Assembly (NCBI GenBank): GCA_020199995.1
Contig: JAIVJM010000012.1
Span: 1-64,000 of the forward strand
DNA: 64,000 nucleotides
DNA from: Acidobacteriota bacterium
GTDB taxonomy: Bacteria > Acidobacteriota > Blastocatellia > Pyrinomonadales > Pyrinomonadaceae
Direction of reading: 5' to 3'
Positions 27,652 to 35,650 of the stretch are shown one piece after another. Each line of letters starts with the position of its first letter. Position 1 is the first letter of the stretch. Below the pieces are notes generated by a model that saw only the letters and a program-made list of their open reading frames with translations, was not told the DNA's origin and did no database searches. The translations under genes were made by a program, and so were the position numbers.

Positions 27652-29496
27652 TTGAAACAGTCGAACACAACAATCGGCGCGCTGTGGAGGACGAGGGTCA
27701 TGGCCCTCGCCGTCGCCGCTCTCCTCGTCGCGTGCCCCGTCGCCGCCGCGGCTTCGCATCCGACATCGCGGCAGCTTCCCTCTCAAGTTCAAATGGTCGG
27801 CGGGCGCACGCACTACCGCATCAACCTCAAGCTCGACTTCGACGCGCGGACTTTCGCGGGCGGCGAGCGCGTGCGCTGGGTCAACCGCGACGACCGCCCG
27901 GCCTCAGTCCTCTACTTCCATCTCTACCCGAACCTGCGCGACCCGGCTTCGTCCGCCGCGCCACCGCCGCCACAGGCGGCGCCCGCCGCGGCGCCCGAAC
28001 AGCCCGCGCCCGACGAGCCGCGCCTTGAGGTGACGGCGGTGCGCGCCTCCGCGCCGTCGGCGCAGGCGCTTGCCTTCACGCTCGAAGACGGGGGCGCGAC
28101 GCTGCGCGTCCAACTGCGCGAGGCGGTCGCGCCCAATGGTTTGACCGAAGTGGAGATCGCCTTCAAGGGCAGCGTGCCCGAAATCAACGCCGACGAGACG
28201 AGCCTCTCGGCGCACGTCGTCCAGCAGGTCGGCGCGGCGCTGCGCGACACGCGCGAGACGCGACGCGCGCGCGACACCGATTTCGCCTCGCGCGGCGTGA
28301 TGGTGCTCGGCAGCTTCCACCCCGTCCTCGCCGTCCGCGATGGGGGCGACTGGCTGCGCAAGACCGAGCTCACCGTCGGCGATACGGTCTTCAACGACGC
28401 CGCCGACTACGACGTCTCAATCGAAGCGCCTGCCGCCGTCAAGCTCTACACCTCCGGCGAGGAAGTGCGGGGGGGCGGGGCTGGCGGCGGCGGCGGCGGA
28501 GCAGAAACGCGCCACTTTGCGGGCGAAGGCTTGCGCAGCTTCGCGCTCGTCGCGGGGCGCGCGCTGCGTTCGGCGGAGCGCACGGTGGCGGGCGTCCAGT
28601 TGCGCTCGGTCTACATGGCGGATCACGAGAAGGTCGGGGCGCGCGTGCTCGCCGTCGCCAGCGAGGCGGCCAGCACCTACGTCTCGCGCTTCGGCCCGCT
28701 GCCCTTTAAGAGCATCACCGTCGCCGAAGCGCCGCTCGTCGCGGGGCTCGGGAGCACGGAGTTCGCCGGCCTCGCCGTCATCGCCAGCGCCTTCTATGTG
28801 GACTTCGACGCGCCCTCGATGCGCAACCTGCCGGAGATGATTCGCGAGCAGCGCACATCGGTCGAGGACAGCCTTGAGTTTGCCGCGGCGCAGGGCGTCG
28901 CGCACCAATGGTGGGGCGCGGTCGTGGGGAGCGACCCCGAACGCGCGCCCGTTCTGGACGAGGCGCTCGCGCACTGGTCGGCGCTGCTCTATGTGCAGGA
29001 CGTGCACGGGGCCGAGCGGGCGCGACTGGCGCAGGAGGATCAGTTGCGCGGCGTCTATCAGATTTACCGCACCTTCGGCGGCGAGGACATGGCGGCGGAG
29101 CGGCCCGCGCGCGAGTACCGAAACTCTTTTCAGTATGCGGCCATCGTCGTCAGCAAGGGCTCACTGATGTTCGCGACGCTGCGGCAGCTCCTCGGCGAGG
29201 AGCGCTTCTTCCGCGCGCTCCGAAGCTACTACGAGGCCAACCGCTTCGAGGTCGCCGAGATGGGCGACCTCCGCGCGGCCTTCGTCGCCGAGGCCGAGTT
29301 GCAGCAGCGCCGCGCCGTGTCGCGCGTCTTCAACCGCTGGCTCTCCGAGAAGCACGGCGACGAGGACATCGCGCCGCCCAACGCGCAGCTCGCCGCCGCC
29401 CTCGGGCTCGCGACCGAGCAGCAGGGCGCGAATAACCGCAACGCCTTCTCGCGGCTCGGCAGATTTTTCTGGCGGCAGATGACGAGGATTCGTTAG
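27652..29496 (+). CDS. degenerate M1-peptidase-like exported protein
   Basis: A 614-residue exported protein (signal about 15-34) with the M1 aminopeptidase layout: an N-terminal beta-domain (HYRINLKLDFDARTFAGGE), a middle domain and a C-terminal helical region. At the HExxH-x18-E position it reads QGVAH-QWWG (about residue 413) with the distal Glu kept in LDEALAHW. The first zinc His and the catalytic Glu are replaced, so peptidase activity is unlikely. It may be a scaffold or binding protein. No disrupting frameshift is seen. A second degenerate homologue is at 42801. Confidence 0.8.
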   Translation: MKQSNTTIGALWRTRVMALAVAALLVACPVAAAASHPTSRQLPSQVQMVGGRTHYRINLKLDFDARTFAGGERVRWVNRDDRPASVLYFHLYPNLRDPASSAAPPPPQAAPAAAPEQPAPDEPRLEVTAVRASAPSAQALAFTLEDGGATLRVQLREAVAPNGLTEVEIAFKGSVPEINADETSLSAHVVQQVGAALRDTRETRRARDTDFASRGVMVLGSFHPVLAVRDGGDWLRKTELTVGDTVFNDAADYDVSIEAPAAVKLYTSGEEVRGGGAGGGGGGAETRHFAGEGLRSFALVAGRALRSAERTVAGVQLRSVYMADHEKVGARVLAVASEAASTYVSRFGPLPFKSITVAEAPLVAGLGSTEFAGLAVIASAFYVDFDAPSMRNLPEMIREQRTSVEDSLEFAAAQGVAHQWWGAVVGSDPERAPVLDEALAHWSALLYVQDVHGAERARLAQEDQLRGVYQIYRTFGGEDMAAERPAREYRNSFQYAAIVVSKGSLMFATLRQLLGEERFFRALRSYYEANRFEVAEMGDLRAAFVAEAELQQRRAVSRVFNRWLSEKHGDEDIAPPNAQLAAALGLATEQQGANNRNAFSRLGRFFWRQMTRIR

Positions 29497-29641
29497 CCGC
29501 CAATCCCCCTCGCCAACCACGCGCGTTTACCTCGTACGGATTTCGGGCTCAAGTTCGGCCCCGACCCTTCTGAACCGCGACGGAACGAAAGTTCAAGACG
29601 CGCCCGGCAGGAAGGGTTGTAACCTCTGAGATAAGGAGACG

Positions 29642-30103
29642 ATGATGAGATTCAGTATCTCGAAAAAGGCCGCGGCGCTGGTGGCCGGCTTGGTTTTGAT
29701 GGCGCTCTCGACCGGCGGCGCTTCGACGGCGCGGCGCGTTCTGCCGAATCCCGTATTAGTGTTCATGGGGCCCGAGTACGTCGAGATCAGCGGCAAGCAG
29801 TGGACTCGATACAGGTACGCCGTGGACAACTCGGCGGCCTATCCCAACGAGCTTTTCGCGGCGTCGCCCGACCTCCCGCCCTGCGGAGCGAACACGAAAG
29901 CGTCCCGCACATGGGTGGACATCTACGACCAGACGGGGAAGCGGCTCAACGGATTCTGCGCCCTCGGCAACCACGACGGGCTCGGCAAGCTGTGGTTCGC
30001 CATGGAGAGGGACGTGATCCCTCCGAGCTGGATTTACATCGAGCTGAATGACCGGAAGACGGCCACCAAGTACAAGTCGAGTCTGGCCGAGACCACGGAT
30101 TAG
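29642..30103 (+). CDS. small exported protein of unknown function
   Basis: Not recognised. It has 153 residues, a signal peptide (KAAALVAGLVLMALSTGGAST) and a compact mature part with two cysteines (PPCGAN and GFCALG) that could form a disulfide. AAGGAGA lies upstream of the ATG pair at 29642. It ends 5 bp before the pyruvyltransferase gene, so they are probably one operon. Confidence 0.65.
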   Translation: MMRFSISKKAAALVAGLVLMALSTGGASTARRVLPNPVLVFMGPEYVEISGKQWTRYRYAVDNSAAYPNELFAASPDLPPCGANTKASRTWVDIYDQTGKRLNGFCALGNHDGLGKLWFAMERDVIPPSWIYIELNDRKTATKYKSSLAETTD

Positions 30104-30107
30104 AAGA

Positions 30108-31394
30108 ATGATTGCAGAGATGAAACCGCCGGGGCGCTCGTTGCGGCTCGGCATCTTCGGAACTTTCGACGTCGAGAATTACGGCGACCTGCTGTTCCCG
30201 CTGCTCGCCGAGGCGGAGCTGTCGCGCAGGCTCGGCCCGCTGACGCTGCAACGCTTCTCGTATCGCCGCAAGACGCCGCCCGACTGGCCCTACGATGTGA
30301 CCTCGCTGACCGAACTTCCGGAGATGGCCGGCGGACTCGACGGGGCGATCATCGGCGGCGGGCACGTCATCAGGTTCGACAAGGAGGTCGCCCCCGGCTA
30401 CGCCCCGCCCGCGCCGACCATCCATCACCCCACGGGCTACTGGCTGACGCCCATCCTCATCGCCCTCCAGCACGGCACGCCGGTCGTCTGGAACGCGCCC
30501 GGAGTCCACGGCGACATCCCTGCGTGGGCCGACCCTTTGATGGAGCTGGCCGTGGGCGGGAGCCGCTACGTGTCGGTGCGCGACGAGCCGTCGCGGCGGG
30601 CGCTGGCGCGCTTCGCCGGCGCGGCCGAGATCAACGTCGTGCCCGACGCCGCCTTCGGCGTCGCGCGGTTGATCGAGGCGCGGCGGCCGTCGCCCGAGTT
30701 CATCCGCCTGCGCGAAGCCTGCGGACTGACCGACCCATACATCGTCGTTCAGGCGACCCCGGCGCTGCGCGACTTCGCCCTCTACGCGCGGGAGCATGAG
30801 CATCTTTTCCGAAATCACCGCCTGCTGATACTGCCCACCGGCCCCGTCGCGGGCGACCACAACGCGGCCCTCGGCGACGACCTGCCCGGAAGCGTCTGGC
30901 TGCCCGACTGGCCCTCCCCGCTCCTGATGGCGGAGTTGATCGCGGGGGCGAAGGCCGTGGTCGCCGTGAGCCTGCACCTCTCGATCACGGCGCTCGCCTG
31001 CGGCGTGCCGGTCTTCCGTCCGTCACGGAGCTTCGGCGGGAAGTATGCGATTCTGTCGGGGTTCGAGGGGGTCTTCCCCTTCGACGCAGGGAAAGGCATT
31101 GATCCCGGTCGCTTCGACGGCGGGCCGGGGCGCGACAAACCCTCACCGTCAATGTCCGCGGCGCTCCGACGCCTCGACGTTCACTGGGACAGAATCGCCG
31201 CCGTTTTTCTCTCCGCCCGCGAGTCGCGGCCCGCGCTTCAGGCGCTCAGCCGTTTCTGGCAGACGATGCCGGGCTTGCTGGAGGCGCGCGACGGACAAGT
31301 CAATGCCGTCTGCGAAGATGTTGAGCCGACGAGAATGACCTCGCCGCTCCGGTATCTCGGCTGGCTGCGGCGGTGGGCGAAAGAAGCGAGATGA
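30108..31394 (+). CDS. polysaccharide pyruvyl transferase family protein
   Basis: A 428-residue glycosyl-modifying enzyme resembling the PssM/WcaK family, which adds pyruvate ketals to sugars of exopolysaccharides. Recognisable parts are an N-terminal nucleotide-binding fold (LGIFGTFDVENYGDLLFPLL), GAIIGGGHVIRF, YVSVRDEPSRRAL and a C-terminal SLHLSITALACGVPVF, which carries the family's SxH motif. ATG 30108 immediately follows the previous stop. Its stop overlaps the ATG of the next gene (ATGA), indicating coupling with the oxygenase. The acceptor polysaccharide is unknown and no other polymer genes are here. Confidence 0.82.
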   Translation: MIAEMKPPGRSLRLGIFGTFDVENYGDLLFPLLAEAELSRRLGPLTLQRFSYRRKTPPDWPYDVTSLTELPEMAGGLDGAIIGGGHVIRFDKEVAPGYAPPAPTIHHPTGYWLTPILIALQHGTPVVWNAPGVHGDIPAWADPLMELAVGGSRYVSVRDEPSRRALARFAGAAEINVVPDAAFGVARLIEARRPSPEFIRLREACGLTDPYIVVQATPALRDFALYAREHEHLFRNHRLLILPTGPVAGDHNAALGDDLPGSVWLPDWPSPLLMAELIAGAKAVVAVSLHLSITALACGVPVFRPSRSFGGKYAILSGFEGVFPFDAGKGIDPGRFDGGPGRDKPSPSMSAALRRLDVHWDRIAAVFLSARESRPALQALSRFWQTMPGLLEARDGQVNAVCEDVEPTRMTSPLRYLGWLRRWAKEAR

Positions 31395-32102
31395 TTAACC
31401 TGACCCGAATCGAACGCAGCACGCTCTCGACCGAGCCTTACGAGTGGGCCTTGGTCGGCGGCCTCTTTGCGCCCGAGGACGCGGCGGCGCTCGTCGAGTC
31501 TTACCCGCGCGACCATTTCAAGACGGTCAGGGGCTACGATCAGGAGAAGGGGTACGAATACGAGGCGCGTTCGCTCGTCCCGATGGGCGGCGACGCCGCG
31601 TCGCACGTCGCCGATCTCAGTCCGGCATGGCGGGGGCTGGCCGGCGATCTGCTGCAACGTTTTTCACTACGGCGCGGGCGCGTGGCTCGGCCCGCACGTC
31701 GACCTCAAAGAGAAGATCGTCACGCACGTCTTTTATTTCAACGAACGCTGGGACGAGACGGACGGCGGATGCCTCTCCATCCTGCGCTCGTCTGACATGT
31801 CCGAGACGGTCATGAGCGTCGCCCCTATCGTCGGCAACTCCGTCGTGCTCGTGCGCTCGGAGAACTCCTGGCACGCGGTCTCGCCCGTCGCCGGAGATTG
31901 CCGCCGGTTCCGGCTCAGCATGACCGTCACCTTCTACACGCCGGGGGCGGTCAGCACGATGTGGCCGCCGGGCGACAGGACGCCTCTGCACGACTACGAC
32001 GCGACGACCGCGCGAGAGCCGACGCGCGCCGTCCTTCCGGCCCGGTGGGCAAAGTTGTACGCGAGAGTCGCATCTCTTCTGGGCGCGCGGGGCGCGCGTT
32101 GA
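31391..32102 (+). pseudogene. 2OG-Fe(II) oxygenase-like gene, frameshifted in a T5 tract
   Basis: Frame 1 (from ATG 31391) gives ERSTLSTEPYEWALVGGLFA and a domain start. At the T5 run 31660-31664 the family sequence switches to another frame: FHYGAGAWLGPHVDLKEK, then HVFYFNERWDETDGG, GNSVVLVRSENSWHAVSPV and RFRLSMTVTFYTP, ending at 32102. HVD and the later SWHAV His plus Arg are the iron and 2-oxoglutarate ligands. One T fewer would restore a single frame of about 237 codons. It could be a sequencing error, a true mutation or a phase-variable run. It is coupled to the pyruvyltransferase. Confidence 0.75.
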
Positions 32103-32129
32103 AAGTCGGAGGGTGGATTTGAGGGAAAC

Positions 32130-32681
32130 ATGGACACAGAACTGACGAGGGCGGAGACGAAACGTGAGGCCGTGCGGCGCGAGCACTCGCACGCCGAGAT
32201 CGAGCGCAGCCTCGAACAACTGAGCCGCTGGATGGACGGGGTGTTCCGTGTCCCCGGCACGGGATGGCGCTTCGGGCTCGACGCGCTGGTCGGGCTCGTC
32301 CCCGGCGTCGGCGACCTCGCGACGACAGCCGTCTCGCTCTACATCCTCGCCTCGGGTGTGCGCTACCGCGTGCCGAAAGTCACGCTCCTGCGGATGGGCA
32401 TGAACGTCGCCGTGGACTACCTGCTCGGTGCAGTCCCCATCATCGGAGACCTCTTCGACGCCTTCTGGAAGTCGAACCAGAAGAACGTCGAACTGTTGCG
32501 CAAGCGCGCCACCGTCCAGCCCGGCGACGAGGCCAGAGGGCGCGCGAGCGACTGGCTCTTCCTCGGCCTCATCGTGCTCGTGCTGCTCGCGCTGCTCGTC
32601 GGCTCACTCGCCGTCGCCGTCTGGCTCCTGAGTCTCCTCTTCGGCGGCGGCGTCCCTTCGCCCTTCGGGGTGTTCCGGTAA
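32130..32681 (+). CDS. DUF4112 membrane protein
   Basis: A 183-residue protein of the DUF4112 family, of unknown function. The conserved core is LDALVGLVPGVGDLATTAVS (residues 50-69), then VTLLRMGMNVAVDYLLGAVPIIGDLFDAFWKSNQKN. A strong C-terminal helix (SDWLFLGLIVLVLLALLVGS) anchors it. No signal peptide is seen. It follows the oxygenase by 27 bp, and a bidirectional hairpin follows 34 bp later. Confidence 0.85.
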   Translation: MDTELTRAETKREAVRREHSHAEIERSLEQLSRWMDGVFRVPGTGWRFGLDALVGLVPGVGDLATTAVSLYILASGVRYRVPKVTLLRMGMNVAVDYLLGAVPIIGDLFDAFWKSNQKNVELLRKRATVQPGDEARGRASDWLFLGLIVLVLLALLVGSLAVAVWLLSLLFGGGVPSPFGVFR

Positions 32682-32714
32682 ACCGACCGACCATTGAAGC
32701 CCGACCGCTGAAAA

Positions 32715-32753
32715 AGAAAATGCCCCCGCGTGAGAGTCGCGGCGGCATTTTCT
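32715..32753. terminator. bidirectional terminator hairpin
   Basis: Arms 32715-32729 and 32739-32753 pair over 15 bp with one mismatch. They carry AGAAAATGCC/GGCATTTTCT ends, giving T-rich tracts on both strands. It sits between converging genes. Confidence 0.75.
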
Positions 32754-32777
32754 CTTTGTGGCGCTGGCTTTTTACAA

Positions 32778-32806
32778 GTCTCCAGCCTCTAGCCTCCAGT
32801 CTCCAG
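32778..32806. repeat. heptamer array (GTCTCCA type), one arm
   Basis: Four degenerate units (GTCTCCA, GCCTCTA, GCCTCCA, GTCTCCA) overlap the end of the SDR gene. They encode its last residues LETGG and the TAG stop. No facing arm was seen. Confidence 0.75.
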
Positions 32807-33871
32807 TTTCGGATGACGTTCGACGAAGTCGAGGATGGCCGGGACGTATTCGCCGAAGCGCGGGCAGCGGACGGCGTGCGGCAAGAGCAGCGCGTCGGCG
32901 CGCGCGGTGTCATAGGTCTGGTTGATGAAGAAATAGGGGACGCCGACGCGGGGCAGGCCCGTGAGCATCGTTGAGAAAGGGAGATTGAGCGAGGTATGGA
33001 CGAGCGGCATGGGCACGGTCAGGCGCGAGCCGCGTCCGGCGAGGTTCTGCGCGAGCACGTCGAAGAGGGCGTGCGTGGTGAGCGGCTCGGGGTCGGCCAG
33101 TTGGACGGTCGCGCCCGTCGAGCGGTCGTCCGCGGCGAGCGCCGCCAGAGCCTCGACGACGAAGTCCACGGGGACGACGTTGAGACGCACCTTCCGGTTG
33201 CCGATGTTGGCGAGCGACAGCAGGTTGGGCTGCATACGCAGGTAGTTGATGAGGTAATAGACGCCGTCGTACTTCGCCGTCTCGCCCGTCCGCGAGTCGC
33301 CGCACACCACCGCCGGTCGGTGGATCGTCACGGGAAGCTCCCGCTTCAGCGCCTCGACCTCAAGCTCGGCCAGATACTTCGTCTCCTCGTAGAAGTTGCG
33401 GAAGCCCGCCTCGTGCCGCAGCTCGCCCTCTGAGATCAACCCGTCGCGCAGGCCCGCGACATAGCAGGTCGAGACGTAGTGGTAGCGGCGGAGAGCCGGG
33501 AGCTGGCGCGCGAAGTCGTTGACGCGGCGCGTGCCCTCGACGTTGACGCTCATCGCGAGGCCGCGCTCGACGCCGAGGTCATAGACGGCGGCGAGGTGAA
33601 AGAGCATGGTCGCCTCCCGTCGCGCGAGGTCGAGGTCGGCTGACGAGAGTCCGAGATCGGGCCGTGTGATGTCGCCTTCGAGGAGGCGAAAGTTTTCGGC
33701 GGGCGCGCCGGTCTGTTCCGCGACGCGTGACACTTCAGTGCGGGCGCGCGCGAGGAACGCGGGCTGCACGAGCAGCAGGAAGCGCGCACCCTCGCGCGCC
33801 AGACGCTCGACCAGCCGCCCGGCGATGAAGCCGGGAAAGCCGGTCAGGAAAATCGTTTCGTCCAGTGACAT
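32789..33871 (-). CDS. SDR/NAD-dependent epimerase-reductase
   Basis: An extended short-chain dehydrogenase of the male-sterility/fatty-acyl-CoA-reductase-like class. It has an NAD(P)-binding start TGFPGFIAGRLVERLA, the DxxD-like acidic GDITRPDLGL, a YVSTCYVAG serine segment and a catalytic YxxxK at FYEETKYLAE. A C-terminal substrate domain follows, with HRPAVVCGDSRTGETAKYDG. 360 residues fit the class; the substrate is not deducible. ATG 33871 fits the family start. Its C-terminus (LETGG) and stop are provided by a heptamer repeat. Confidence 0.82.
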   Translation of the reverse strand: MSLDETIFLTGFPGFIAGRLVERLAREGARFLLLVQPAFLARARTEVSRVAEQTGAPAENFRLLEGDITRPDLGLSSADLDLARREATMLFHLAAVYDLGVERGLAMSVNVEGTRRVNDFARQLPALRRYHYVSTCYVAGLRDGLISEGELRHEAGFRNFYEETKYLAELEVEALKRELPVTIHRPAVVCGDSRTGETAKYDGVYYLINYLRMQPNLLSLANIGNRKVRLNVVPVDFVVEALAALAADDRSTGATVQLADPEPLTTHALFDVLAQNLAGRGSRLTVPMPLVHTSLNLPFSTMLTGLPRVGVPYFFINQTYDTARADALLLPHAVRCPRFGEYVPAILDFVERHPKLETGG

Positions 33872-33923
33872 AAAACCTTCGCCGCGCGCCCAAGCATTAC
33901 ACGTTGAGCTGCCGCGCGAATCT

Positions 33924-35453
33924 TCACGCGTCCGAATCTCCAAACATCAACTCGACGAGCGTGCGGACGCCCCAGCCGGTCGCACCCTGCGGGGCGTGCG
34001 GCTGCGGGTCCGTGTGCCACGAGGGGCCGGCCATGTCGAGGTGGACCCATGGCGTATCGCCCGCGAACTTGCTCAGAAGGAGCGCCGCCGAGGTGGCGTC
34101 GGGACGCCCGCCATAGTTCTTGAAGTCGGCGATGGGGCTCTCGATTCTCTTCTTGTAGTCGTCGCTGACGGGCATCCGCCAGACCGGCTCGCCCGCGCGC
34201 GCGGCGGCTGACTCGACGGCGGCGGCCCACGCATCGTCGTTGGCGAAGAGGCCCGCGCGGTGGTCGCCGAGCGCGACGATGATCGAGCCGGTGAGCGTCG
34301 CGAGATCAACGATGCGCGACGCGCCGAGTCGGCGAGCGTAGGCGATGCCGTCGGCGAGCACGACGCGGCCTTCGGCATCGGTGTCAACGACTTCGAGCGT
34401 GAAGCCCGCGAAGGTGCGGACGATGTCGCCGGGCTTGATGGCCTTCTCCGAGGGCATGTTCTCGGCGGCGGGGACGATGGCCGCGAGGCGTCGGCGCGGG
34501 CGGAGCTGCGCGGCGGCTCGCAGCGCGCCGAGGACAGCCGCGCCCCCGGCCATGTCGGACTTCATCTCGTACATGTCGAGCCCGTGCTTGATGGAGATGC
34601 CGCCCGTGTCGAACGTGATGCCCTTGCCGACGAAGGCCCACAGCTCATCCTCCGGCGAAGACCCAACGGGTTCGTAGCGCAAGACGATCAGCGCGGGCTC
34701 TTCGTCCGAGCCCTGCCCAATGCCTGCGAGGCCGCCCAAGCCGAGCGCACGAATCTCTCCGGCATCGAGCGATTCGACTGTCAGGCCGAACTCTTCGGCC
34801 ATCTCTGCGGCGCGGCGCGCGAACTCGCGCGGGGGCAGAGACGCGCCCGGCTCGTCAGCCAGCCTGCGTGCCCAGTTCGCCGACTCGGCGACGACGCGCG
34901 CGCGTTCGAGCTCCAATCCCAGTTCGTCCCCACCGCGACTTGTGACGACGTTCAGGCGTTCGAGCGTCTCTTTCCCTTCGTCGCCCGTTTGATAGAAATC
35001 GTTTTCGTAGAGTCCGAGGTGCGCGCCCTCGGCGAGCGCCCGAACCATGCCCGGCGCGACCGGCAAGCCCTCTGAGGGCACGACGAAGTGAAGCGCGCTG
35101 ACGTGGCCGTCGCGCGCCTCCCGCACACACATCCCGGCGGCGCGCCGGAGCGCGTCGGCGTCGAAATCCGCGTGCGCGCCGAGGCCCATCAGGAGGAGCC
35201 GCCGCGCAACGCCGCTCGTCTCGCCTTCCTCCCCGGCGGCGACGCGGAGGAGCAACGAGGTATCTTCTTCGCCTTTAAACTCGCCGCCGCGGACGAGTTG
35301 TTCGCACGCATGGAGCAGGCTTGCCGTCAGAATTTCCGCGCCGGGCAGGTGCGGCTCGTCCGCGAAGACCCCGACGGCGACCGCTTCGGCGGATGATGTT
35401 TCGGGAGGGAGGGCGCGGCTCAGTTCGACGGTCAGACGGTTCGGCTTGTTCAT
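33924..35453 (-). CDS. pepA: leucyl aminopeptidase (M17)
   Basis: A cytosolic two-metal aminopeptidase that trims N-terminal residues in peptide turnover. The metal-binding signatures are KGITFDTGGISIK and VVDTDAEGRVVLADG, with MKSDMAGGAAVLGAL between. The N-terminal third is the less conserved M17 domain. 509 residues is normal, with no signal peptide. It is divergent from the 5'-nucleotidase gene across 197 bp containing that gene's promoter. Confidence 0.92.
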   Translation of the reverse strand: MNKPNRLTVELSRALPPETSSAEAVAVGVFADEPHLPGAEILTASLLHACEQLVRGGEFKGEEDTSLLLRVAAGEEGETSGVARRLLLMGLGAHADFDADALRRAAGMCVREARDGHVSALHFVVPSEGLPVAPGMVRALAEGAHLGLYENDFYQTGDEGKETLERLNVVTSRGGDELGLELERARVVAESANWARRLADEPGASLPPREFARRAAEMAEEFGLTVESLDAGEIRALGLGGLAGIGQGSDEEPALIVLRYEPVGSSPEDELWAFVGKGITFDTGGISIKHGLDMYEMKSDMAGGAAVLGALRAAAQLRPRRRLAAIVPAAENMPSEKAIKPGDIVRTFAGFTLEVVDTDAEGRVVLADGIAYARRLGASRIVDLATLTGSIIVALGDHRAGLFANDDAWAAAVESAAARAGEPVWRMPVSDDYKKRIESPIADFKNYGGRPDATSAALLLSKFAGDTPWVHLDMAGPSWHTDPQPHAPQGATGWGVRTLVELMFGDSDA

Positions 35454-35514
35454 CGTTGGCGTGTAACTTTCGGCGGCTTTAATTCGGGGGCGTAACTTTC
35501 GTGGACGGCTTCGT

Positions 35515-35544
35515 TTGGTGCGTTTTACGAACGGCGAGTATAAT
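35515..35544 (+). promoter_or_regulatory. putative promoter of the 5'-nucleotidase operon
   Basis: TTGGTG (35515-35520), an 18-bp spacer and a perfect TATAAT (35539-35544), about 100 bp upstream of the first ATG. Confidence 0.6.
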
Positions 35545-35650
35545 TCAACTCACGCGTTTGGCCTAACTTCGCCGCGGTCGGCAAAGGGGGGCCGGCGGCT
35601 CCCGCTTTGACAACCCGCGCAGCCTTTCCCGATAGGCTTTTCGGCGACCG

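Noticed and set aside
25700..27673. 657-codon minus-strand frame opposite the HEAT-cyclophilin gene
   Set aside because: Antisense shadow with no recognisable domain and heavy Arg/Ala content.
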